From contig ONJT01000011.1 of NCBI GenBank assembly GCA_900318245.1, positions 1 to 64,000 on the forward strand: 64,000 nucleotides of DNA, read 5' to 3'. The stretch comes from an uncultured Bacteroidales bacterium (GTDB taxonomy: Bacteria; Bacteroidota; Bacteroidia; Bacteroidales; Paludibacteraceae). Shown here piece by piece: positions 8,001 to 13,978 of this stretch (within the stretch, counting starts at the first letter, position 1; every line of letters starts with the position of its first letter). The notes under the pieces were generated by a model. That model was not told where the DNA came from and searched no databases. It saw nothing but the letters and a program-made list of their open reading frames with translations. The translations under genes and the position numbers were made by a program.

Positions 8001-9937
8001 GTTATAGTTTCAATGTGGTAGTGAGAACTCACTATGACGCTACCGGACATAATATCGTGCTCAACTACGACGACAATGGTACCCCGCAAAGCAAGACCGT
8101 AGCCGCTACCGGAAGTGTCACTACTATCCCGCTGACACTGCATAACATGGACGGTGCTGCCGGACAGACTATCACGGCGGCACTGGAAGAGACACCAGCC
8201 TGCACTAAGTCGGCTAATTACAACCCGCCGGTACTGGCACGTATCACACCGTTGTTTGATGTCACTGTCAGCGAGACGGCTTGCGGAGTGCTCAACTACT
8301 CTCTGTCGGGTACGGTCCACTACGACATGCCGGATGGTCAGTTAGTCGTTGCATTGTTAGACGGCTCGAAGAGCCAGACCATCACGGTGGCTGCAGGCAG
8401 CACATCGGCTAATTTCCTAATTAACGGTGTGGACAGCGCAGGTACGGGTATGGTACTCAAGGCATGGTTCACCGGCAGCGCCACAACTGCATGCGAGGTA
8501 TTGTCCAAGCCGTTCGATGCGCCGGTTGTTCCGACTATTGAAGCAAAGAACTTCGTCTTCAGTGATCCGAATCCGAACTGTGACCAGACGACTACACTGA
8601 CTTTCGATTTGGACTATACCTACCAGCAAGGTAACCTCACCTATTGGGTAGATGCTCTGCCTGTCCAGACGGCAAGTTTCACTCCGCAAGACAAGAGCAC
8701 ACTGACCTTAGCGGGTCTGACGTTCGAGGGCATTCCCGCTGACGGCAAGAGCGACCACGTGCTGCATGTCTCCTTCGACGGCCCGAACAGTTGCGTCAAG
8801 GACTTCACCTTGCCGGCAGTGCCGTTCTCACCTGTCATTGATGATGTCACCATTACGGGTGTGCCGGCTACCATTGCATGCAATGCGAAGGATTATACGG
8901 TTGGTGTGAACTTCAGTTCGCACTATACGCCTATCCCCGCCGGCAAGCAGATCGTGATCACGTATGACTCGCTTTGTACGCCTAAGACGACCGCGCCGAT
9001 TGACGTGACGAACTTCCCGTACAACCTGACGCTCTATAATACCTACAAAGGCAAGAAGGATACCATCTATGTAGCGTTCGCTGATGCACCGGGGTGCAAG
9101 ACAAAGGTCACGTTTGACGCTCCCGCACGCGAGTCTTGCGACTGCGACTCCCTCATCGTCTGCGAAGGCGACAGTAAGACTTGGCACGGAAAGAGTTACA
9201 CCGGTCCGGTGGGTGTGAATAAGTTCGTTGACGGCACCGACACGCTCTATCTGTTCGTCAAGGAGCACCCGACGATCTCCGTCGGCACCATCGCGATGAC
9301 GTGCGACAACGCAGGTGTGGTACGTATTCCGTTCTCGGCAGTGAAAGGTCAGCCGGATAACTTCGATGTCGCTATCGGCAGCAGTCATTTTGCCGGCAGT
9401 CTGGATATCGTCGGCACCGACACCGCCTTTACGTTCGTGCCGACCGCATTGAAGGCAGGCGACTATGCGGCGACAGTGACGGTAGGCGAGACGGATGTGC
9501 CGTGTAACACGACGGAGAATATCAGCTTCACCATCGCTCTCTCCGACTATGTATATAGCAAGTGGACCGACGTGCTGTTCGTGAGCAACAAAGAGGGTCT
9601 GTTCACCACTTATCAGTGGTTCGCAGACGGCGTAGCGATGACGGGCGAGACGCAACAGCGCCTCTATGACCCGACGGGTCTGAGTGGTTCGACGATCGTA
9701 TACCACTGCCGCGTAACGACCACCGACGGCAGGACGCTATACACCTGCCCGCAAGCCTTCGACGATGTGACGCCGAGCCGCACCGTGGATACCACGCCGG
9801 CCGCAGTGAAGTCGACGACGCTGTATGATGCGATGGGACGCGTCATCAAGACCACGCCGCATTACGGCATCTATATCGTAGTGGAAGAACTGGAGGACGG
9901 CGAGATCCGTACCCGCAAAATAGCGGTTTATGAGTAA
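5069..9937 (+). CDS. Giant secreted multi-domain protein with C-terminal sorting-like tail
   Basis: A 1622-residue exported protein (signal peptide ends near SLSARIFDAG). Residues about 444-650 resemble a carbohydrate-binding jelly roll (NLISNGTFEKPV, FSFWVANINAYYQ, FALDDIRFEAI). Residues about 650-1400 are serial Ig-like modules; two of them, encoded at 7701-7938 and 8595-8832, are near-identical DNA copies 894 bp apart (TFDLDYTYQQG, FDGPNSCVKDFTLP). The last about 40 residues (TLYDAMGRVIKTTPHYGIYI) resemble a type IX secretion sorting domain, so surface delivery is inferred. An unusually strong Shine-Dalgarno AAGGAGG sits at 5055-5061. No enzyme domain was recognised; adhesion or structural scaffolding is a guess. 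Confidence 0.8.
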   Translation: MKTRIFVLGLFMSLALSLSARIFDAGEHFYINMEAQSVKDAKGDLQYGWYSDGNNFNRAYFFKGSKGAWSSLVKQYEGTVWYVEAPAGDWDHVVLTRHSSSEARWDNIKNQTGDIKLFYYEGSELKIRQQNYIQNFYYGSSKDGANWEYVAPAPTGKPSSLGVTIEDEQICTDAAGTEYVLQAKNYDYENTYAHSWFKYESGTWTRLDQSEWYTVEDRLHIALPVTLGAAYSDVYYFLQCARPTMRRLVRVRLNQDCSEGAPGACKIISFAAVASEANVTDKKAAVNGVVAFDDKKNAGQLQIWCPGIDTVTIANADIETPQTFKLEGFDASSAKTYTLYAKFLSGSGCDGSCTVSVNPPSATPTVHTTTGTAADLRLTRFTAEDVTLTPNEQSSTYFMWTNTADKDTVTTGARNHTFTAPTEEKTITYYFLATNDPEAPEGNLISNGTFEKPVIRDDSLESMYAFWGRDNIEYYTTHPNVSGGYAITDNANTFWHEFQTVKAHEGSYFGLFDSKIYDGTDQAAWIARSGSKNPKLKVISGVSYLFSFWVANINAYYQMNNGARLQFQISYDGGANWNDLGGEINLSNFKDSRWHGMSSLVTPTVSSTNVVLRVINNNKSSKNIGNDFALDDIRFEAITPNSSYIAGYESFPVTYLKCVINSATFEQRQPVGCGATVADVDFTVNFTHPRGDLYIYEGTTLLATIPHSVIGDETTSYTGVLKNQPVDNKDHVLTVYFDDGTVKTDAPTTYTYNAKNIPEISVESLSWGTVACDVPTVTLTAVINYTNQNGSLTADVDGKPANAVTYTVESDDTLQVTLVIPGIAADGLGGHLLNVNFDGSHGCAIVNHAIPEAAPITPAIDTLNVQFNPLVCTDLTATLTFDLDYTYQQGTLTYRVDGLTAQTASFTPQDKSKQTLTGLTFAGIPADGKSNHVLHVSFDGPNSCVKDFTLPAVPFSPVIDTVEINGVPTGMLPCSTPSYSFNVVVRTHYDATGHNIVLNYDDNGTPQSKTVAATGSVTTIPLTLHNMDGAAGQTITAALEETPACTKSANYNPPVLARITPLFDVTVSETACGVLNYSLSGTVHYDMPDGQLVVALLDGSKSQTITVAAGSTSANFLINGVDSAGTGMVLKAWFTGSATTACEVLSKPFDAPVVPTIEAKNFVFSDPNPNCDQTTTLTFDLDYTYQQGNLTYWVDALPVQTASFTPQDKSTLTLAGLTFEGIPADGKSDHVLHVSFDGPNSCVKDFTLPAVPFSPVIDDVTITGVPATIACNAKDYTVGVNFSSHYTPIPAGKQIVITYDSLCTPKTTAPIDVTNFPYNLTLYNTYKGKKDTIYVAFADAPGCKTKVTFDAPARESCDCDSLIVCEGDSKTWHGKSYTGPVGVNKFVDGTDTLYLFVKEHPTISVGTIAMTCDNAGVVRIPFSAVKGQPDNFDVAIGSSHFAGSLDIVGTDTAFTFVPTALKAGDYAATVTVGETDVPCNTTENISFTIALSDYVYSKWTDVLFVSNKEGLFTTYQWFADGVAMTGETQQRLYDPTGLSGSTIVYHCRVTTTDGRTLYTCPQAFDDVTPSRTVDTTPAAVKSTTLYDAMGRVIKTTPHYGIYIVVEELEDGEIRTRKIAVYE

Positions 9938-10343
9938 ACCTATCTTACCCGCCTTGGCGGTCGATGCGGCCTGTAGCGGCAATCCCGGCGTGATGGAGTT
10001 TCGCGGGGTGATTGCCGATACGGGTACGCAGGTCTTCCACCGCGGGCCGTTTGTAGAAGGCACGAATAATATCGGCGAGTTTCTCGCCCTCGTGCTGGGA
10101 CTGGCGTATATCAAGAAGTATAACTTACCTTGGGTGATTTATACCGATAGCGTCACGGCGCTGGCTTGGGTGCGCGAGAAACGATGCAAGACCAAGATAG
10201 AGTGGAACGCCAAGAACCAGGACCTGTTCCTGATGGTGCGCAAGGCAGAGATGTGGCTGCACGACAACACCTGGACGACACCAATCTATAAATGGGACAC
10301 GAAAGCCTGGGGAGAGATTCCCGCCGATTTTGGGAGGAAGTGA
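9930..10343 (+). CDS. Ribonuclease H family protein
   Basis: A 137-residue protein with the RNase HI core: AVDAACSGNPG with the first acidic residue (D13), NNIGEFLALVLGL with the Glu near residue 50, YTDSVTALAWV with the Asp near residue 72, and a terminal EIPADFGRK with the fourth acidic residue. The family cleaves RNA in RNA-DNA hybrids in a metal-dependent way. Length and ending match a Bacteroidota subfamily annotated as RNase H. It overlaps the end of the giant secreted protein by eight bases, so it is probably translationally coupled to an unrelated gene. Its stop codon lies within a heptamer array (10339-10359). Confidence 0.85.
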   Translation: MSKPILPALAVDAACSGNPGVMEFRGVIADTGTQVFHRGPFVEGTNNIGEFLALVLGLAYIKKYNLPWVIYTDSVTALAWVREKRCKTKIEWNAKNQDLFLMVRKAEMWLHDNTWTTPIYKWDTKAWGEIPADFGRK

Positions 10344-10359
10344 AAAGTGAAAGGTGAAA
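10339..10359 (+). repeat. Heptamer tandem array at the RNase H stop codon
   Basis: Three 7-bp units, AGTGAAA, AGTGAAA and GGTGAAA, cover the stop codon at 10341-10343. The period and the position over a stop codon match the array at the end of rfbC. Confidence 0.8.
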
Positions 10360-10407
10360 GGAAAAAAGCCCTGTTTTGACAAGAACAGATGACAAAATTT
10401 AATTTTT

Positions 10408-10450
10408 TATACGAATTATTTTCGTATATAAAAAAAATGTTGTAACTTTG
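10408..10450 (+). promoter_or_regulatory. gapA promoter with upstream inverted repeat
   Basis: A TAACTTTG -7 box is at 10443-10450. The expected -33 position is covered by a perfect 8-bp inverted repeat, TATACGAA (10408-10415) and TTCGTATA (10421-10428), with a 5-bp spacer. A repressor or activator bound there would contact the polymerase site. The leader to the gapA ATG is about 70 nt. Confidence 0.6.
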
Positions 10451-10525
10451 CGCCGCTTTTCAAAGAAAAGAGCTTTGACAAGGAAAAACAATTAATACAC
10501 AAATAACTTAAATTAATCTACAATT

Positions 10526-11530
10526 ATGACAAAAGTAGCAATTAACGGCTTTGGCCGTATTGGTCGTCTGGCTTTCCGCCAGATGTTCGAAGCTGAGGGC
10601 TATGAGGTAGTTGCAATCAACGACTTGACCAGCCCGAAGATGTTGGCTCACCTTCTGAAGTACGACACCGCTCAGGGTGGTTTCGCAGGCAAGTTCGGTG
10701 AGGGCAAGCACACTGTAACTTTCAAGGATGCTGTTCTCGCAGAGGACGGTAAGACGGTTGTAACTCCGGGTTCGATCACTGTTGACGGCAAGGAGATCAC
10801 TATCTACGCTAAGCCGAACGCAGCTGAGCTGCCTTGGGGCGAGCTGGGCATCGACGTAGTTCTCGAGTGCACCGGTTTCTACACCAGCAAAGCAAAAGCA
10901 GAGGCTCATATCCAGGCCGGCGCAAAGAAAGTTGTTATCTCCGCTCCGGCAGGTAATGACCTTCCGACCATCGTTTACAACGTAAACCACAAGACCCTGA
11001 CTCCGGCAGATAAGGTTATCTCCGCAGCTTCTTGTACGACCAACTGTCTCGCTCCGATGACGGGCGACCAGATGATTCTCGACGGTCCGCAACGTAAGGG
11101 TGACCTCCGTCGTAGCCGTGCAGGTGCACAGAACATCGTTCCGAACAGCACCGGTGCAGCAAAGGCTATCGGTCTCGTTATTCCGGAGCTGAACGGCAAG
11201 CTCATCGGTAGCGCACAGCGCGTTCCGACTCCTACGGGCTCGACCACTATCCTGGTTGCAGTTGTTAAGGGTAAAGACATCACCAAAGAGGGCATCAACG
11301 CTGCTATGAAGGCTGCTCAGACCGAGAGCTTCGGCTACACCGAGGATGAGATCGTATCGAGCGATGTTATCGGTATGAAGTTCGGTTCGCTCTTCGATGC
11401 TACCCAGACTATGGTTGCCAAGATCGACGAGGACACCTATCAGGTACAGGTTGTCAGCTGGTACGACAACGAGAACAGCTACACCAGCCAGATGGTTCGT
11501 ACGATCAAATATTTGGCTGAACTCAAGTAA
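10526..11530 (+). CDS. gapA: Glyceraldehyde-3-phosphate dehydrogenase with an internal deletion
   Basis: Type I GAPDH of glycolysis. The NAD fold opens with [16 protein letters not shown], and the catalytic Cys lies in [12 protein letters not shown] (near residue 170). Downstream landmarks [25 protein letters not shown] and [10 protein letters not shown] are normal. However LAPM runs directly into [13 protein letters not shown]. In related enzymes about 21 residues lie between, carrying the catalytic His of the HAYT motif (His176 in E. coli-type numbering). The reading frame stays open, giving 334 residues. Either this copy is inactive or altered, or the assembly lost 63 bp. The sequence closely resembles Firmicutes-type enzymes. 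It has its own promoter and terminator. Confidence 0.9.
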   Translation: MTKVAINGFGRIGRLAFRQMFEAEGYEVVAINDLTSPKMLAHLLKYDTAQGGFAGKFGEGKHTVTFKDAVLAEDGKTVVTPGSITVDGKEITIYAKPNAAELPWGELGIDVVLECTGFYTSKAKAEAHIQAGAKKVVISAPAGNDLPTIVYNVNHKTLTPADKVISAASCTTNCLAPMTGDQMILDGPQRKGDLRRSRAGAQNIVPNSTGAAKAIGLVIPELNGKLIGSAQRVPTPTGSTTILVAVVKGKDITKEGINAAMKAAQTESFGYTEDEIVSSDVIGMKFGSLFDATQTMVAKIDEDTYQVQVVSWYDNENSYTSQMVRTIKYLAELK

Positions 11531-11532
11531 TT

Positions 11533-11556
11533 CTAGGAAACTAGGGTTCTAGAGAA
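11533..11556 (+). repeat. CTAG-octamer tandem array after gapA
   Basis: Three 8-bp units, CTAGGAAA, CTAGGGTT and CTAGAGAA, start two bases after the gapA stop codon. The same CTAGGnnn octamer design recurs at 56441-56472. Confidence 0.75.
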
Positions 11557-11561
11557 CAAAA

Positions 11562-11589
11562 ACAGACGTCCGACGGGCGTCTGTTTTTT
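11562..11589 (+). terminator. Intrinsic terminator of gapA
   Basis: A ten-pair stem, ACAGACGTCC (11562-11571) with GGGCGTCTGT (11575-11584), carries a 3-nt loop and is followed by a T run to 11589. The minus-strand heavy-metal protein gene ends just beyond it. Confidence 0.85.
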
Positions 11590-11590
11590 G

Positions 11591-11935
11591 TTATAACTTC
11601 TGGGGTTGAAGCTTGAAGTTTTGCTTCTCGACCGGTTCTCGCTTCACCTTAGCGGGTTTGCCAATCTTGTCGAAGGCCTTCAGCAGCGTCGGCACATTCG
11701 TCTTGTTGGCGTCATAGGTGACGGTGACCGTCTTTTCCTCTAGGTTGCACACGATATCTTTCACGCCCTTCTCAAAGGCGATATTCTTCATGATCTTATC
11801 GCAGCAACCCTGGCAATGCAGGTCGCAAGAAAGAACCACCACTTGCTTGTCTACTTGAGCGGCATATGCCGGTTGAACATAGAACAACGAGCAAAGAACA
11901 AAGACCATGACGGTCATAAAAATGTTTTTTCTCAT
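11591..11935 (-). CDS. Exported heavy-metal-associated (HMA) domain protein
   Basis: A 114-residue protein with a signal peptide (MRKNIFMTVMVFVLCSLF, then QPAYAAQ) and one HMA domain. The metal-binding loop reads SCDLHCQGCCDKIMKN, with the CxxC pair in HCQGC. It continues with the usual CNLEEKTVTVTYDANKTN. I start at the ATG at 11935, which overlaps the feoB stop as ATGA; a longer upstream frame merely reads through feoB. Coupling to feoB suggests a periplasmic role in ferrous or other metal delivery, but this is inference. The C-terminus KLQPQKL ends against the gapA terminator. Confidence 0.8.
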   Translation of the reverse strand: MRKNIFMTVMVFVLCSLFYVQPAYAAQVDKQVVVLSCDLHCQGCCDKIMKNIAFEKGVKDIVCNLEEKTVTVTYDANKTNVPTLLKAFDKIGKPAKVKREPVEKQNFKLQPQKL

Positions 11936-13644
11936 ACTAACATTCCTATTTGATAAACAATAAATGATATAAACCATGCTAAAAAGAGGCTGTGGAAGAC
12001 GGTGAACCATGCCCACTGTTTACCAGCTTCGCGATGGAGGGTAGCGATCGTAGCTGCGCAGGGGAAGTAGAGCAGCACGAAGAGCATGAAGGTGAAGGCT
12101 GTCAGCGGCGTGAAGCCGGCTGCACTGATATCTCCGCCGTAGAGGATAGCGAGCGTAGAGACGATGGCTTCTTTCGCCGGCAGGCCTGTGATGAGGCAGA
12201 CAGACATTTTCCAATCGAAACCTAATGGTTCAAGTGCCGGCGAAACGAATTGGCCGATAGCCGCCAAGTACGAGTGTTCGAGATCATTCAGGTCCTGCGT
12301 CGGGAAATACTCGAGCGCCCAGATGATGACGGAAGCCCAGAGAATGACCGTGCAAATCTTCTGCAGGTAGTCTGCTACGCGCTCCCATATATGTGCGGCA
12401 GTATTACGTAACTTGGGCAAACGGAAATCCGGTAACTCATTGACCGTATCGTCATCCTCCTGTTTGAACCATTTTGTACGCTTCATGATAACGGCGAAGA
12501 GCACGGAGAGACATATGCCGATCGCATAGAGGGAAATCATCACGAGGGCTTTGTGATCCGCGAAGAACGCGCTCACGAAGAGCATGTACACCGGCAGGCG
12601 CGCCGAGCACGACATGAACGGCACCATGAGCATGGTGAGCACGCGGTCCTTCGGGTTCTGGATATCCCGCGCCGCCATGATAGCCGGCACGTTGCAACCG
12701 AACCCCATCAGCATCGGCACGAAACTGCGGCCGTGCAAGCCGATGCGGTGCATAATGGCATCCATGATATACGCCTCGCGGGCCATGTAACCCGAGTCCT
12801 CCATGAGCGAGATGAAGAAGAAGAGGATGATGATGTTCGGCAAAAAGGCGAGTACGGCCCCCACTCCGGCTAATACGCCGTCGATGAGTAATGACGACCA
12901 CCAGGAAAGTTGAAAGTTGAAAGTTGAAAGTTGAAAGGTTAGCCATTCGGATAGGGCGTCGATTCCCATCTCTATCCATTCCTGCGGGTACGCACCAAGA
13001 GTGAAGGTGCACCAGAAGACGAAATAGAGAATCGCCATCATGATCGGAAAGCCGAGCCATGGGTTCGTGAGGACTTTATCAATGCGCTCGAGGCGCGTCT
13101 GGTGCTTGTCGTCCTTCGCGTGCGTGAGCGTCTCCGTTAAGATACCATGGACGTACGCGCGATAGGTGTCCTCGTCCGCTTGGTCACGCAAGTGATAAAT
13201 CGGGTGCGCCGTCGAAGCGGGTTTGTGGATCGTGCGCTCGATGATCTCGAGGCACTCGGGCAGGCCGTAGCCGAGGCGCACGGAGACGCGGCAGGTGGGC
13301 ACACCGATGAGTTGCTCCAGTTTCGGGATATCGAGCGAGTGGTCGGTGGCTTGCAATAAGTCATAACGACCGATCGCCAGCACAATCTTCTCCTGCTCGT
13401 CGATGATATGGGGTGTGAGCATGAGAGAGTCTTCGAGCCGCGTAGCATCGACGAGTTGCAGTACGACGTCATAGGTATGCCCGTGCAGTTCGTCGGGGTG
13501 ATGTACCTCGACAAACTCAATGGTATGCGCATCGGGCGTGTGTGTTGCCTGGCGTTGCCCGACTAATGCTTGCAGCGCCTTCGTCAACGAACTCTTCCCG
13601 CTTTGCGGCAGGCCAATGACGGCTATTTTATGAGCTGTCAGCAT
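11932..13644 (-). CDS. feoB: FeoB-type ferrous iron transporter with reduced G domain
   Basis: Inner-membrane Fe(II) transporter, about 570 residues. The membrane part is well conserved: GFGCNVPAIMAARD, VPFMSCSARLPVYM, GLPAKEAIVSTL and FPCAATIATLHREAG form the gate repeats. The N-terminal G domain is short: the P-loop GLPQSGKSSL is present, but the usual DxPG (G3) is replaced by a region with HHPDELHG, and the NxxD (G4) reads IGRYDLL. I start at the ATG at 13644, because longer frames translate the promoter box at 13677-13684 (STFAA). The first periplasmic loop holds a repeat-encoded TFQLSTFNFQLS (12905-12937). No feoA is adjacent. Confidence 0.9.
   Translation of the reverse strand: MLTAHKIAVIGLPQSGKSSLTKALQALVGQRQATHTPDAHTIEFVEVHHPDELHGHTYDVVLQLVDATRLEDSLMLTPHIIDEQEKIVLAIGRYDLLQATDHSLDIPKLEQLIGVPTCRVSVRLGYGLPECLEIIERTIHKPASTAHPIYHLRDQADEDTYRAYVHGILTETLTHAKDDKHQTRLERIDKVLTNPWLGFPIMMAILYFVFWCTFTLGAYPQEWIEMGIDALSEWLTFQLSTFNFQLSWWSSLLIDGVLAGVGAVLAFLPNIIILFFFISLMEDSGYMAREAYIMDAIMHRIGLHGRSFVPMLMGFGCNVPAIMAARDIQNPKDRVLTMLMVPFMSCSARLPVYMLFVSAFFADHKALVMISLYAIGICLSVLFAVIMKRTKWFKQEDDDTVNELPDFRLPKLRNTAAHIWERVADYLQKICTVILWASVIIWALEYFPTQDLNDLEHSYLAAIGQFVSPALEPLGFDWKMSVCLITGLPAKEAIVSTLAILYGGDISAAGFTPLTAFTFMLFVLLYFPCAATIATLHREAGKQWAWFTVFHSLFLAWFISFIVYQIGMLV
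12905..12937 (+). repeat. Heptamer tandem array inside feoB
   Basis: About 4.7 copies of GAAAGTT lie within the feoB coding region. Three units make 21 bp, so the array stays in frame and encodes a repeated STFNFQL on the minus strand. It falls in a predicted periplasmic loop between the first two membrane segments. Confidence 0.9.
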
Positions 13645-13676
13645 TCCGTTATCAGTCTTCAGTTCTAAATCGGCTG

Positions 13677-13708
13677 CAAAGGTACTGCTTTTTTTCGACA
13701 TGTGCAAT
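13677..13708 (-). promoter_or_regulatory. Promoter of feoB
   Basis: On the minus strand a TACCTTTG box (13677-13684) is preceded at about 20 bp by a TTG-containing -33 region. It places the feoB transcript start downstream of the longest possible start codon and supports the ATG at 13644. Confidence 0.7.
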
Positions 13709-13765
13709 ACCTATTTATGGGGATTTTGTGAGTCGAAGGGGTCCGAATGTAGCGGAAAGGGGAGA

Positions 13766-13800
13766 GAAAAAAAAGAGAGCGGCCGCGAGACCGCTCTCTT
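13766..13800 (-). terminator. Intrinsic terminator after the 45-aa peptide gene
   Basis: Read on the minus strand, a nine-pair stem (13791-13799 with 13774-13782, AGAGAGCGG/CCGCTCTCT) with an 8-nt loop is followed by a run of eight T. It ends the transcript of the 850-aa secreted protein and the 45-aa peptide. Confidence 0.85.
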
Positions 13801-13821
13801 TGAAAAATAAAATAGTTGGAA

Positions 13822-13959
13822 TTACCACGGGTCATTGGTTTCGACACCCGTGTTGATTTTGCCGGCTCCTGTGCCAGTAGCACCGCTGGCGCAGATGATA
13901 GACAGTGTGTTGATTTGCGCTACACTAACTTCAGGTTGATTATAGATTTTCTTTGTCAT
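13822..13959 (-). CDS. Small 45-residue peptide, Bacteroidales type
   Basis: A short frame of 45 residues starting MTKKIYNQPEVSVAQI, then NTLSIICASGATGTGAG and ending GVETNDPW. It is preceded by a good Shine-Dalgarno (GGAGGA) and followed by an intrinsic terminator, and it sits 19 bp after an 850-aa secreted protein gene. The layout, with a lysine-rich start, a P-E-V motif, a short hydrophobic stretch and a Gly/Ala/Thr-rich tail ending in Asp-Pro-Trp, resembles small uncharacterised peptides I associate with Bacteroidales. There is no signal peptide. Function unknown; a modified-peptide precursor is possible but no maturase gene is near. Confidence 0.6.
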   Translation of the reverse strand: MTKKIYNQPEVSVAQINTLSIICASGATGTGAGKINTGVETNDPW

Positions 13960-13978
13960 AGTTTTGTCCTCCGATTAA

